8,776 nucleotides of DNA from CAZRIP01 sp964600165. GTDB lineage: Bacteria > Elusimicrobiota > Elusimicrobia > UBA1565 > UBA9628. The position numbers and the translations under genes are program-made. Position 1 is the first letter of the stretch. The number at the start of each line of letters is the position of its first letter. The DNA lies in assembly GCA_964600165.1 (NCBI GenBank), contig CAZRIP010000133.1, positions 1-8,776 of the forward strand, written 5' to 3'. The notes under the pieces were generated by a model, which was not told where the DNA came from, searched no databases, and saw nothing but the letters and a program-made list of their open reading frames with translations. Shown in pieces: positions 1 through 5,654 of this stretch.

Positions 1-285
1 GACGCCGGCGCCGGCCGAGGCGGCGGGAGCGGTCAGCAGCGCGGGCGGCGGCGCGGCGACGGGCTTGGGCTTGGAGGACGCGGGACGGCGGCGGCGCTTG
101 CGCGCGCGCGGCGCCGGCGCGGGCGCCGCGACGAGCGGCGCGAGCGCGGCCGGCGCCGGCTTGCGGTATACGACGGAGACGGAGACCGCCGTTTTGCGCG
201 TGGGGGGCGTCCTCGGAAAGAGCACGAGGGCCTCCCACGCCGCGGCGTGCAGGGCGAGCGTGGCCAGCGCCGCGCCCGCGTTCAT
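1..285 (-). CDS. tonB: TonB-like energy transducer, N-terminal part (cut by window edge)
   Basis: The frame is open for 95 codons from the ATG at 285 to the left edge, so the C-terminal half lies outside the window. The protein starts with a short hydrophobic stretch (about residues 3-24, weak as a membrane anchor). It then becomes very rich in Ala and Pro, with a basic cluster (RARKRRRRP, about residues 60-68) and a KPKP segment. This is the usual build of TonB or TolA-like proteins: an inner-membrane anchor followed by a stiff periplasm-spanning Pro-rich arm. The ATG shares one base with the exbD stop (TGATG) and has a good ribosome site, AGGAGG, 7 nt upstream. Position after exbB and exbD is the main reason for the call. 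The receptor-contacting C-terminal domain is not visible, so a TonB-like protein of another subtype is possible. Confidence 0.7.
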   Translation of the reverse strand, partial: MNAGAALATLALHAAAWEALVLFPRTPPTRKTAVSVSVVYRKPAPAALAPLVAAPAPAPRARKRRRRPASSKPKPVAAPPPALLTAPAASAGAGV

Positions 286-692
286 CAGGGCGCCTCCTCG
301 ATGGAGATGGCCACCTTCTCGATGCCGTTGCGCTTGGCCAAGTCGAGCACGTGGACGACGGCGCCGTGGAGGACCTTCTCGTCGGCGTTGACGACGAGCT
401 GCGCGTCCGCGTTCTTGCGGTGCAGCTCGGCGAGCTGGGCGGGAAGCAGCTCGGCCGAGCTCGGCTGGTCGTTGAAGAACATCTCGCCCGTCGGCTTGAG
501 CGTGACGATCGTCGTCCGCGCCTCGCCGCCCGGCGCGTCGGACGACGCGGCGTGCGGAAGATCGACTTTGATGTTGGGCGGCAGCGTGAAGCGCGCCGTG
601 ACGATGAAGATGATCAGAAGAACGAGGACGATGTCGACGAGAGGCGTGACGTTGATCTCGGCGACGACGTCGTCTCCCGGATCGGCGCGCAT
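285..692 (-). CDS. exbD: ExbD/TolR-family biopolymer transport protein
   Basis: A 135-residue protein of normal length for ExbD/TolR. A short cytoplasmic N-terminus is followed by one membrane helix at about residues 14-35. The family signature INVTPLVDIVLVLLIIF is present, with the proton-carrying Asp at residue 20 at the start of the helix. The remainder is the small periplasmic domain. With ExbB it would form the proton-driven inner-membrane motor that energises TonB (or TolA). The ATG lies one base after the exbB stop (TGACATG) and has AGGAG 5 nt upstream; the stop overlaps the tonB start, so the three genes are translationally coupled. ExbD and TolR cannot be told apart by sequence alone here; the TonB-like gene downstream favours ExbD. 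Confidence 0.93.
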   Translation of the reverse strand: MRADPGDDVVAEINVTPLVDIVLVLLIIFIVTARFTLPPNIKVDLPHAASSDAPGGEARTTIVTLKPTGEMFFNDQPSSAELLPAQLAELHRKNADAQLVVNADEKVLHGAVVHVLDLAKRNGIEKVAISIEEAP

Positions 693-693
693 G

Positions 694-1335
694 TCAGCTC
701 CTCGGCCCAGGCGATTGGACGAGATAGGAGAGCGCCAGGTGATTGAGGCTCTCCACCCCGGCCACGATCGTCTTGACGCGGTTCTTGAAATAGTTGAACG
801 CGGCCAGCGCCGGGATCGCCACCATGATCCCGACGGCGGTGGCGATGAGCGCCTGCGAGATGCCGGCCATGACGGCGCCGCCGCCCGAGGCCGCGCCTTG
901 CACGGAGAGCTCGTGGAACGCCTTGATGACGCCCAGCACCGTGCCGAAGAGCCCGACGAACGGCGCGTTCGAGCCGACGGTGGCGAGCAGCGCGAGGTTC
1001 GCCTCGAGCGAGGCCTTCTCCTTGATCAGCTGCGACTCCATGCGCTGCTGGACGTTGGCCGGCCCGCGCGCCATCGCGGAGAGGCCGAACGCCAGCACGC
1101 GCGCCTCGGGGCCGCGGAACTTCTTGAGGTCCTGGCAGAGGGCGTCGACGTCGCCTCGGTCCAGGCGCTCGATGGCGAGCTTGCGTATCTCCTGAGCCCT
1201 GCCCGAGACGACCGTCAGGTAGAACCAGCGCTCGGCCATGACGTACACGCTGGCCACGCTGGTCAGCAGCAGGAGGTAAATCACCCAGTCGCCCCCGGTG
1301 AGGGCGAGCTGGCTCAACAGCTCGATTAAGTTCAT
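694..1335 (-). CDS. exbB: ExbB/TolQ/MotA-family proton channel protein
   Basis: A 213-residue member of the MotA/TolQ/ExbB family with three predicted inner-membrane helices: about residues 17-35, 115-140 and 160-182. The conserved stretch in helix 2 (TVGSNAPFVGLFGTVLGVI, about 119-137) and the AL.ATA.GI..AIPA pattern in helix 3 are typical. The cytoplasmic loop at about 40-112 has the usual size. It forms the channel part of the ExbB-ExbD motor. It is first of three tightly packed genes, exbB-exbD-tonB, and has its own sigma70 promoter directly upstream. The chosen ATG at 1335 has no Shine-Dalgarno sequence, unlike exbD and tonB, and the predicted leader is only about 13 nt. No later Met gives a protein that keeps helix 1, so this start is kept. 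Confidence 0.93.
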   Translation of the reverse strand: MNLIELLSQLALTGGDWVIYLLLLTSVASVYVMAERWFYLTVVSGRAQEIRKLAIERLDRGDVDALCQDLKKFRGPEARVLAFGLSAMARGPANVQQRMESQLIKEKASLEANLALLATVGSNAPFVGLFGTVLGVIKAFHELSVQGAASGGGAVMAGISQALIATAVGIMVAIPALAAFNYFKNRVKTIVAGVESLNHLALSYLVQSPGPRS

Positions 1336-1337
1336 TT

Positions 1338-1371
1338 GGGCGGCCCGGCACCAGGAGTATAGGGGCCGCCC
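1338..1371. repeat. Perfect 9-bp inverted repeat straddling the exbB -10 box
   Basis: GGGCGGCCC at 1338-1346 is the exact reverse complement of 1363-1371, with 16 nt between. One arm lies in the promoter spacer and the other between the likely start of transcription and the ATG. Only one arm would be in the exbB mRNA, so it would act there as a DNA site, for example an operator, not as an RNA hairpin. In read-through RNA from lpxD it could fold, but no T-run follows, so it is a poor terminator. In such GC-rich DNA it could also be chance. Confidence 0.45.
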
Positions 1372-1384
1372 TAGAGAAAGTCAA
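1356..1384 (-). promoter_or_regulatory. Sigma70 promoter of exbB-exbD-tonB
   Basis: On the minus strand TTGACT (1384-1379) is followed after exactly 17 nt by TATACT (1361-1356). That is 5/6 match to each consensus with ideal spacing. The -10 box ends 20 nt before the exbB ATG, so transcription should start roughly 13 nt upstream of it. The -35 lies just after the lpxD stop, so the operon can be expressed independently of lpxD. Confidence 0.72.
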
Positions 1385-1405
1385 TGCGACTCAGGTCGGG
1401 TGTGA

Positions 1406-2461
1406 CTAGATCGGCATCGGCGACGGAGAGGCGTTGACCTTGAGCTCGAGCTCCCGGACCTTGGCGAGCAGCTCCGGCAGCCGCTCGAGCGCGGCGTTCA
1501 TCTTGTGCATCTGGCGCGCGGGCCGGGCGGGGATGCCGAAGTAGGCGGTTTTGGGCTCGGTATCCTGGGCGACGCCGGACAGGCCCATGACGATCGAGCC
1601 TTTCGCGATCCTCAGGTGGTCCTTGACGATGACCATGCCGGAGATCATCGCTCCGTCCTCGATGACGACGGAGCCGCCGATCGCGGTGTTGCCGACGATA
1701 TAGATGAAGCGCCCGACACGGCAGTTGTGGCCGATGTGGACCTGGTCGTCGATCTTGGTCTGCGCGCCGATCGTCGTGCTCTCGATGGTGGCCCGATCGA
1801 CCGTGCAGCCGGCCCCGATCTCGACGTCGTCGGCGATCACGACGTTGCCGATCTGGGGGATCTTGTAGCGCTTGCCCGGCTGATCGTAGAAGCCGAAGCC
1901 GTCGGCGCCGATGATCGTGCCGCCGTGAATGATGCAGTCGCGGCCGATCACGCAGTGGTGGCCGATCACGACGTTCGGAAAGAGGACGGTGCCCTCGCCG
2001 ATCTCGGCGAAGGGCTCGACGACGACGCCGGGATAGAGCACGCAGCGGGCGCCGACGACCGCGCCTTCCATGATCGACGCGCCGGGAAGGACGCAGGCGC
2101 TCTGATCGACGCGCGCCGTCGGATGGACCAGGCGCGGCTCGGCCGCGACGCCGGGCTCGAACTTCGGGGCCCTGTCGTAGCGCTTGAGCAGGGCGATGAG
2201 CGCCAAGCGCGCGCCGCCTTCGGGAGCGATCAGGGCTTGGCGGAAGTTTCCGGCCAAAGCCTGCGTCGTGAGGATCGCGCCGCGCTCGCCGGCCTTGGGG
2301 TGGCGCTTGAGGACCGCCGGCGACTCGATGAAATAGACGAAATTCTCTTGGAGTTCTTGATCTTCGGAAAGGGTTTCGATGTCGCGGACGCCGTGAATCG
2401 GGTACTCCGCGGGTCCTTGGGCTTTCGCGTTCAACAGCGCGGCGAGCTCTTGCAGGTTCAT
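1406..2461 (-). CDS. lpxD: UDP-3-O-acylglucosamine N-acyltransferase
   Basis: LpxD catalyses the third step of lipid A synthesis: transfer of a hydroxyacyl chain from acyl-ACP to the 2-amino group of UDP-3-O-acylglucosamine in the cytoplasm. The 351-residue length fits the family. Residues 1-100 form the uridine-binding N-terminal domain. About 112-300 is a left-handed beta-helix of hexapeptide repeats. The IGADGFGF signature is at 184-191, and HIGHNCRVG at 242-250 contains His245, the expected catalytic base. A C-terminal helical segment (about 308-342, starting FGIPARPARQ) is typical. The ATG is preceded by GGAG with suitable spacing. It does not sit in the common bamA-skp-lpxD-fabZ-lpxA cluster within what is visible. 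Its presence implies an outer membrane with lipid A. Confidence 0.96.
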   Translation of the reverse strand: MNLQELAALLNAKAQGPAEYPIHGVRDIETLSEDQELQENFVYFIESPAVLKRHPKAGERGAILTTQALAGNFRQALIAPEGGARLALIALLKRYDRAPKFEPGVAAEPRLVHPTARVDQSACVLPGASIMEGAVVGARCVLYPGVVVEPFAEIGEGTVLFPNVVIGHHCVIGRDCIIHGGTIIGADGFGFYDQPGKRYKIPQIGNVVIADDVEIGAGCTVDRATIESTTIGAQTKIDDQVHIGHNCRVGRFIYIVGNTAIGGSVVIEDGAMISGMVIVKDHLRIAKGSIVMGLSGVAQDTEPKTAYFGIPARPARQMHKMNAALERLPELLAKVRELELKVNASPSPMPI

Positions 2462-2542
2462 GGACTCTCCAGAAAGGTACGGCGGGATTTACGACTAGGA
2501 GAATGCGCGAATGGGCGGGGCCGCGAAAGCTCTTAGCGCTTC

Positions 2543-2551
2543 AGTGTACCA
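2543..2551 (-). promoter_or_regulatory. Possible extended -10 promoter for lpxD
   Basis: Minus-strand TGGTACACT (2551-2543) matches an extended -10 element (TGn plus TACACT, 4/6). No convincing -35 lies 17 nt upstream. It sits about 80 nt before the lpxD ATG, in the intergenic region shared with the divergent VOC gene. Tentative. Confidence 0.3.
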
Positions 2552-2591
2552 TTACGCGTCGAACGGCGGGGTGATATTAATCGCCAGAAGC

Positions 2592-2620
2592 TTGAAGCGA
2601 CCCTCTCAAACCTCTAGAAT
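2592..2620 (+). promoter_or_regulatory. Sigma70 promoter of the VOC-family gene
   Basis: TTGAAG (2592-2597, 4/6) and TAGAAT (2615-2620, 5/6) are separated by exactly 17 nt. Transcription should start near 2627, giving a leader of about 28 nt that carries a good ribosome site, AGGAG at 2644-2648, 6 nt before the ATG at 2655. Confidence 0.6.
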
Positions 2621-2654
2621 ACCGTCTCGTTTCTGAGAGAAACAGGAGAAAATC

Positions 2655-3131
2655 ATGTCCAAGGTTCAGCCTATTCCGGAAGACCGGCGCGGCGTCATCG
2701 CGCAGCTCACCATCGACGGCGCCAAGAAGGCCATCGAGTTCTACAAGAAGGCTTTCGACGCCGAGGCCAGCGAGTGCATGGACGGACCCGCCGGCAAGGT
2801 CGGCCACGCCGAGCTCAAGATCGGCGCCGGAGTCATCATGATCAACGACGCGTTTCCTGAGTGGAACTGCCTGCCCACCAAGAACGCCCGGATGTTCTTC
2901 TACGTCGCCGACGTCGACGCCGCCGTGCAAAAGGCCGTCAAGGCCGGCTGCAAGCTCGAGCGCCCCGTCGAGGATCAGTTCTGGGGCGATCGCATGGGCA
3001 ACGTCGTGGATCCCTTCGGCGTCGGCTGGGGCATCGCCACGCACAAGGAAGACCTCACGAGCGAGCAGGTCAAGGCGCGCGGCAAGGAATGGATGGAGAA
3101 GATGTCCAAGCAGCCCGCGGGCGCGAAGTAA
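2655..3131 (+). CDS. VOC-superfamily (glyoxalase/PhnB-like) protein
   Basis: A 158-residue protein with the paired beta-alpha-beta-beta-beta layout of the vicinal oxygen chelate fold. The first half holds GAKKAIEFYKKAF (22-34) and GKVGHAELKIG (47-57). The second half begins at about residue 80 with FFYVADVDAAVQKAVKAG and contains WGDRMGNVVDPFGVGWGIATH (110-130). These are the hallmarks of the PhnB-like branch, whose members usually bind a metal through His/Glu residues. The true substrate is not predictable; many are uncharacterised or linked to resistance and detoxification, so no enzyme name is given. A basic tail of about 25 residues after ATHKEDL is common in this branch. It is a single-gene unit with its own promoter, strong ribosome site and terminator, and the only plus-strand gene in the window. 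Confidence 0.9.
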   Translation: MSKVQPIPEDRRGVIAQLTIDGAKKAIEFYKKAFDAEASECMDGPAGKVGHAELKIGAGVIMINDAFPEWNCLPTKNARMFFYVADVDAAVQKAVKAGCKLERPVEDQFWGDRMGNVVDPFGVGWGIATHKEDLTSEQVKARGKEWMEKMSKQPAGAK

Positions 3132-3160
3132 TTCGCGCTGAGCAAGAACGCTCGAAGAAA

Positions 3161-3189
3161 CGGCCCGGCGTCGCATGGACGCCGGGCCG
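3161..3189. terminator. Strong hairpin between convergent genes
   Basis: A perfect 12-bp GC-rich stem (3161-3172 with 3178-3189) closes a 5-nt loop. It lies between the stop of the VOC gene and the stop of the convergent membrane-protein gene. On the minus strand the stem is followed by TTTCTTC, a fair T-rich tail. On the plus strand the tail is weak (TCGCCTT). It probably serves both genes, better for the minus strand. Confidence 0.7.
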
Positions 3190-3194
3190 TCGCC

Positions 3195-3572
3195 TTAGTC
3201 AGCGTCCTTGGCGACGCGCTCGGTTCCGGCCTCGCGCCAAGCCAGTTCGAAGGCGACCGAGGCCAAGCCGAGCAGCAGCACGGCGATGAACTGCGAGAAG
3301 CCTTCCGCGGAGCGAAGCGCCAGCGCCGTCGCCACCGTCGTCGGCATGACGGCCAAGCGCAGGAACTTCGGGACCGGCCGCTCCGCGCACTGCCGGCAGA
3401 GCTTGACCAGCGCGGCGGGCAGGGCCAGGGTTCCGGCCAGCAGCGCCGCCGCGGCAGCCAACCCGCCCGCCGTGTCCGCGTGGACGAGCAAATCCCCGCC
3501 GCCGACGGCGAGCATCGGGTAGACGACGTAAGCTCCCACGCGGTAAAGCTCCGGACGAGACCTCTTTTCCAT
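3195..3572 (-). CDS. Small hypothetical membrane protein
   Basis: Not recognised. From the ATG at 3572 it has 125 residues with about four hydrophobic segments: roughly residues 11-30, 36-57, 71-88 and 93-110. The N-terminus is charged (MEKRSRPE) and the C-terminal tail is acidic/mixed. A possible CxxC (KLCRQCAE) lies between segments 2 and 3. The same frame stays open to an ATG at 3680, but that start would place the first residues inside a transcription terminator (3642-3672), so the internal Met is preferred. Ribosome binding is poor at 3572 (GGAG 12 nt away). A weak -10-like TATCCT ends 6 nt before the ATG. Base composition is GC-rich like the housekeeping genes. An inner-membrane protein of unknown role is the most that can be said. 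Confidence 0.62.
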   Translation of the reverse strand: MEKRSRPELYRVGAYVVYPMLAVGGGDLLVHADTAGGLAAAAALLAGTLALPAALVKLCRQCAERPVPKFLRLAVMPTTVATALALRSAEGFSQFIAVLLLGLASVAFELAWREAGTERVAKDAD

Positions 3573-3641
3573 GGAAAAAGGATACTCCGTCGCGCTGAAG
3601 AAACGCCGAAGGAAAGTTGAGGGATCCTCCAGGTTTTCGGC

Positions 3642-3672
3642 AAAAAAAAGCCTCCCTTGCGGGAGGCTTTTT
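3642..3672 (-). terminator. Intrinsic terminator A, after repeat motif A
   Basis: A stem of 12 bp (3645-3656 with 3661-3672, GCCTCCC core extended by A-T pairs) closes a TTGC loop. On the minus strand it runs into eight T residues (3649-3642), the textbook form. On the plus strand it would also end in five T, so it can work both ways. It ends transcripts coming from the 86-aa gene upstream, or forms part of the repeated motif-terminator unit. Confidence 0.85.
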
Positions 3673-3685
3673 GATGACAAACTGG

Positions 3686-3715
3686 CGGCCCGGTCTACAT
3701 GAAAGATAGAACTTT
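3686..3715 (-). repeat. Repeat motif A, 30 nt, linked to a terminator
   Basis: The minus strand reads AAAGTTCTATCTTTC, two variable bases (AT), GTAGAC, one variable base (C), GGGCCG. It matches motif B at 27 of 30 positions, all three differences being in the variable bases. The motif ends 13 nt before terminator A. Its first part can form a small hairpin (GAAAG/CTTTC with a 6-nt loop, using 3716). It lies 54 nt after the stop of the 86-aa gene. It has no reading frame in common with that gene. It may be the conserved part of a small RNA or of a 3' or 5' untranslated regulatory element. Confidence 0.75.
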
Positions 3716-3769
3716 CACGACAGCCTTTTTCTTCGAAGGATCGCGAAATTCGTAGATGAAAGGTAACGT

Positions 3770-4030
3770 TTAAGGCTCTTTCCTGACGCCTCGTGTTTCT
3801 AGGCGTTCAAGCGAGGCGGCGATCTTGGCCAGCTGGCGTTTTACCTCTTCCGTTGAAACGCTATGCTTGTACACCATCATCATCAGCTTTACCGAGATCA
3901 AGAAAACGCCAGCTTCCAGCAATATTTCGTGCGAGAGTCCCTTGAGCACTAAAGCGGTCAGAAATAAGACGAGAGTGATCGCGGCGACGATCATCGAACC
4001 GGCGTCGATATGCTTATTGAGCTTGAGCAT
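3770..4030 (-). CDS. Small two-helix membrane protein with C-terminal coiled coil
   Basis: Not recognised. The 86-residue product has two hydrophobic stretches, about residues 13-30 (IVAAITLVLFLTALVL) and 35-54 (EILLEAGVFLISVKLMMMVY). They are followed by a charged helical tail (about 58-80) with a heptad-like pattern of Val, Leu, Ile and Ala that could form a coiled coil. Codon use is less GC-biased than in lpxD or exbB. No Shine-Dalgarno sequence is visible. A TAAAAT -10-like box ends just 7 nt before the ATG, so the mRNA may be leaderless. The gene is bracketed by the two motif-terminator units, isolating it from its neighbours. Whether it is an accessory of the nuclease operon upstream is unknown. 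Confidence 0.66.
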   Translation of the reverse strand: MLKLNKHIDAGSMIVAAITLVLFLTALVLKGLSHEILLEAGVFLISVKLMMMVYKHSVSTEEVKRQLAKIAASLERLETRGVRKEP

Positions 4031-4037
4031 CGGAGTT

Positions 4038-4043
4038 ATTTTA
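4038..4043 (-). promoter_or_regulatory. -10-like box directly before the 86-aa gene
   Basis: Minus-strand TAAAAT (5/6) ends 7 nt before the ATG at 4030. A poor -35 candidate (TTGCGC, 3/6) is 18 nt upstream. If used, transcription would begin at or next to the start codon, in agreement with the absence of a ribosome site. Tentative. Confidence 0.35.
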
Positions 4044-4074
4044 TGAGTTATCTTGCCGGGGGCGCAAAGATGTT

Positions 4075-4114
4075 AAAAAAAGCAAAAGCCTTTCGAATGA
4101 AAGGCTTTTGCTTT
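4075..4114 (-). terminator. Intrinsic terminator B, end of the defence-like operon
   Basis: A perfect 16-bp stem (4079-4094 with 4099-4114) closes a 4-nt loop. On the minus strand it leads into an unbroken run of T to 4075. The stem includes GCAAAAGCCTTTC and its complement. It should end transcription of the five-gene operon whose last gene stops at 4199. Its stem sequence differs from terminator A while position relative to the repeat motif is the same. Confidence 0.87.
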
Positions 4115-4127
4115 GCGGATAAAAACT

Positions 4128-4157
4128 CGGCCCAGTCTACGCGAAAGATAGAACTTT
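4128..4157 (-). repeat. Repeat motif B, 30 nt, linked to a terminator
   Basis: Second copy of the motif. The minus strand reads AAAGTTCTATCTTTC, GC, GTAGAC, T, GGGCCG. The distance to its terminator stem is again exactly 13 nt (4127-4115), although the 13-nt linker and the stem sequences themselves are different from copy A. It lies 41 nt after the stop of the HNH gene. Sequence before the motif is not clearly conserved. A conserved core plus a position-conserved but sequence-variable terminator argues for selection at the RNA level rather than simple duplication. Confidence 0.75.
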
Positions 4158-4198
4158 TTCAGTCTCATTCATCTTCAAGTTAAAGACCTAGGCCGGCT

Positions 4199-5071
4199 TT
4201 AGCTGCTACGTTGTTTTTCGATCATCCGGCGCAGTTCTTCCACGGATAATGTTTCTGTTTTCTTCCGGTGGATCATGGCGTGGCAGTTCGCGCAAAGAAC
4301 GGCCACATCCGTCGCAGGGGAGACGGCCTGAATGCCTTGATGAAGCGGTTTGATGTGGTGAACGTGGATATAGCCGGTGCCATGCGCCCCGTGAAACTTC
4401 TCAAACTCGAATTCGCAAGCGCCGCACTTCAAGCCGTGAATCCGGAGAGCTTCGGCCCTGATGCGCGGATCGCGTTCATAGCGAGTTCCGTAGACGACCC
4501 TTTTGCCTCCCTCGGTCCGCCCTCCTGAGATCAGGTCGCCAGCATCGGGATCAATATTCTCAGAGGCCCTGAGCGCTTCTGAAAATAGCTCCACTAGCTC
4601 CGGCTTGCGGACGGGTACTACTGGGCCGCTGAAAGGGATGCCGCGTAATCGGGAGCGAAGCCCCGCGCCCCAGTTGGCGTGTGTGTAGTCCAAGACCTTG
4701 ATGCTGGCTGTATCGACCGGAATGCTGTGCCGGAAATCCCCGTCGACTGCATCAGCCTCGAAGTTGTAGGACCCCGTGGCAGTTGCGACTGTAAACAGTT
4801 CAGCGTCCGGCTGTTTTGGGATAACCATGCGGTCGCCTGCCTTGATTTCGAGCATTCGGGCGACCTTCCGGTAGATCAGCTCGGCGTGGGCTCTATCTTT
4901 AGGGTAGTCGGTCGTCAGTATCGCTTCGATGAAGCCCTTCTCACCGTGGCGCAGGTCAAAGTCTTCATGCCAGCCCCATCCCTGACGCAATTGTCCGGCT
5001 TGAAGCTTCTTGAAGAGAAGTTCCCGTCGCCTAATATCGTCTGTCTCCTGTCGGAAGACGAAGATCGCCAT
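4199..5071 (-). CDS. HNH endonuclease with N-terminal PUA/EVE-like domain
   Basis: A 290-residue predicted nuclease, last gene of the operon. The C-terminal HNH domain is clear. CGAC (C216, C219) pairs with CANC (C260, C263) as a zinc ribbon. HVHHIKPL (236-243) supplies the catalytic His pair region, followed by N262, H264 and H268. The lead-in (RDPRIRAEALRIHGLKCGAC) is typical of restriction-type McrA-like HNH enzymes. Residues 74-150 (IKAGDRMVIPK, then TATGSYNF, then DFRHSIPV, then WGAGLRSRLRGIP) resemble the PUA/EVE-like beta-barrel found before nuclease domains in Mrr-like and modification-dependent enzymes. That assignment rests on pattern memory and is less sure. The ATG is 14 nt after the preceding stop and lacks a ribosome site, suggesting coupling. 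Likely a DNA-cutting effector. Confidence 0.86.
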   Translation of the reverse strand: MAIFVFRQETDDIRRRELLFKKLQAGQLRQGWGWHEDFDLRHGEKGFIEAILTTDYPKDRAHAELIYRKVARMLEIKAGDRMVIPKQPDAELFTVATATGSYNFEADAVDGDFRHSIPVDTASIKVLDYTHANWGAGLRSRLRGIPFSGPVVPVRKPELVELFSEALRASENIDPDAGDLISGGRTEGGKRVVYGTRYERDPRIRAEALRIHGLKCGACEFEFEKFHGAHGTGYIHVHHIKPLHQGIQAVSPATDVAVLCANCHAMIHRKKTETLSVEELRRMIEKQRSS

Positions 5072-5085
5072 GTGGCTAGTTCGAG

Positions 5086-5619
5086 CTAATCCCTGCCCCC
5101 GACAGCGGTGGTAATCTGCTTGTCGATGAGTAGCTTCGCTTGCTTGATTCGGAGCTCAATAAGCGTCATGCATAGCTCGCCGATGTCCTCGTAGAGATTC
5201 ACCGCAATGGGTCCCAGGTCAGTGCCATGCGAATATCGGTATTTCTGCATGAACCCCTTGATCCGCTTCATGATTGGCAGGTAATCCTTGGCGTCGCAAA
5301 CCTCCTCAAGGAATGCCGTCCATTCTCGATGGTGTTTCACCTTGTTGCATTTCGCGCAAGAGGGCACGACGTTCCCCCAGGCGTGCAAGCCAAGAGATTC
5401 CTTGTTTATGGGAATCAGGTGGTCTTGCACCACGGCGTCGGCATCCAGTTTTACGCCGCAATAAGCACATCCATTGTCAAAATACTGCCGGGCCTTTTCC
5501 CATTCGGGGCCGCTCGTTTTGAAGGGCTGAAATTCTCGTGCTGCGTCATAAGCTGTGCCGACCCGGTGAAGGAAAATTCGAATGGCAGTATTAGAAAGAT
5601 CGGGTTTGCCTTTTGCCAT
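5086..5619 (-). CDS. Small HNH endonuclease
   Basis: A 177-residue protein with a central HNH domain of a different type from that of the neighbouring gene. CAYC (C51, C54) and CAKC (C88, C91) form the zinc site. VQDHLIP (64-70) gives the D66-H67 pair, followed by GN (N83) and CNKVKHH (91-97), the usual DH...N...N/H core. Residues 1-48 and 105-177 are mainly helical and unrecognised; the C-terminal part could mediate contacts with partners. The ATG at 5619 is preceded by overlapping GAGGAC repeats that provide a ribosome site. It follows the methyltransferase by 35 nt. It could be the cognate restriction enzyme, a nickase, or a helper for the larger HNH nuclease; sequence alone does not decide. 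Confidence 0.86.
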   Translation of the reverse strand: MAKGKPDLSNTAIRIFLHRVGTAYDAAREFQPFKTSGPEWEKARQYFDNGCAYCGVKLDADAVVQDHLIPINKESLGLHAWGNVVPSCAKCNKVKHHREWTAFLEEVCDAKDYLPIMKRIKGFMQKYRYSHGTDLGPIAVNLYEDIGELCMTLIELRIKQAKLLIDKQITTAVGGRD

Positions 5620-5654
5620 GTGTCCTCGTCCTCGTCAATTCATTAGGGCGTCAG

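Noticed and set aside
247..1329. Long plus-strand open frame (360 codons)
   Set aside because: It lies antisense to exbD and exbB, whose protein motifs are unmistakable. Its product is rich in Arg, Ala and His with no domain, as expected for a shadow frame in GC-rich DNA.
1336..1405. Palindrome at 1338-1371 as the lpxD terminator
   Set aside because: The stem has a 16-nt loop and no T-run on the minus strand, so intrinsic termination is unlikely.
1505..2536. Plus-strand open frame of 343 codons opposite lpxD
   Set aside because: The product is a low-complexity Asp/Ala/Val/Arg repeat mirroring the hexapeptide repeats of LpxD on the other strand. It is an artefact of codon bias.
2577..3643. 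Minus-strand frames opposite the VOC gene (2577-3176 and 2975-3643)
   Set aside because: The VOC protein has clear family motifs, promoter, ribosome site and terminator. The opposite frames lack motifs and run across the 3161-3189 hairpin.
3573..3680. Upstream start at 3680 for the small membrane protein
   Set aside because: The first codons would encode the terminator hairpin at 3642-3672 and the added residues have no membrane or domain character.
3686..4157. Repeat pair as integron attC sites or transposon ends
   Set aside because: The copies are direct, lack the paired core sites of attC, have no integrase or transposase nearby, and each is tied to a terminator at a fixed distance.
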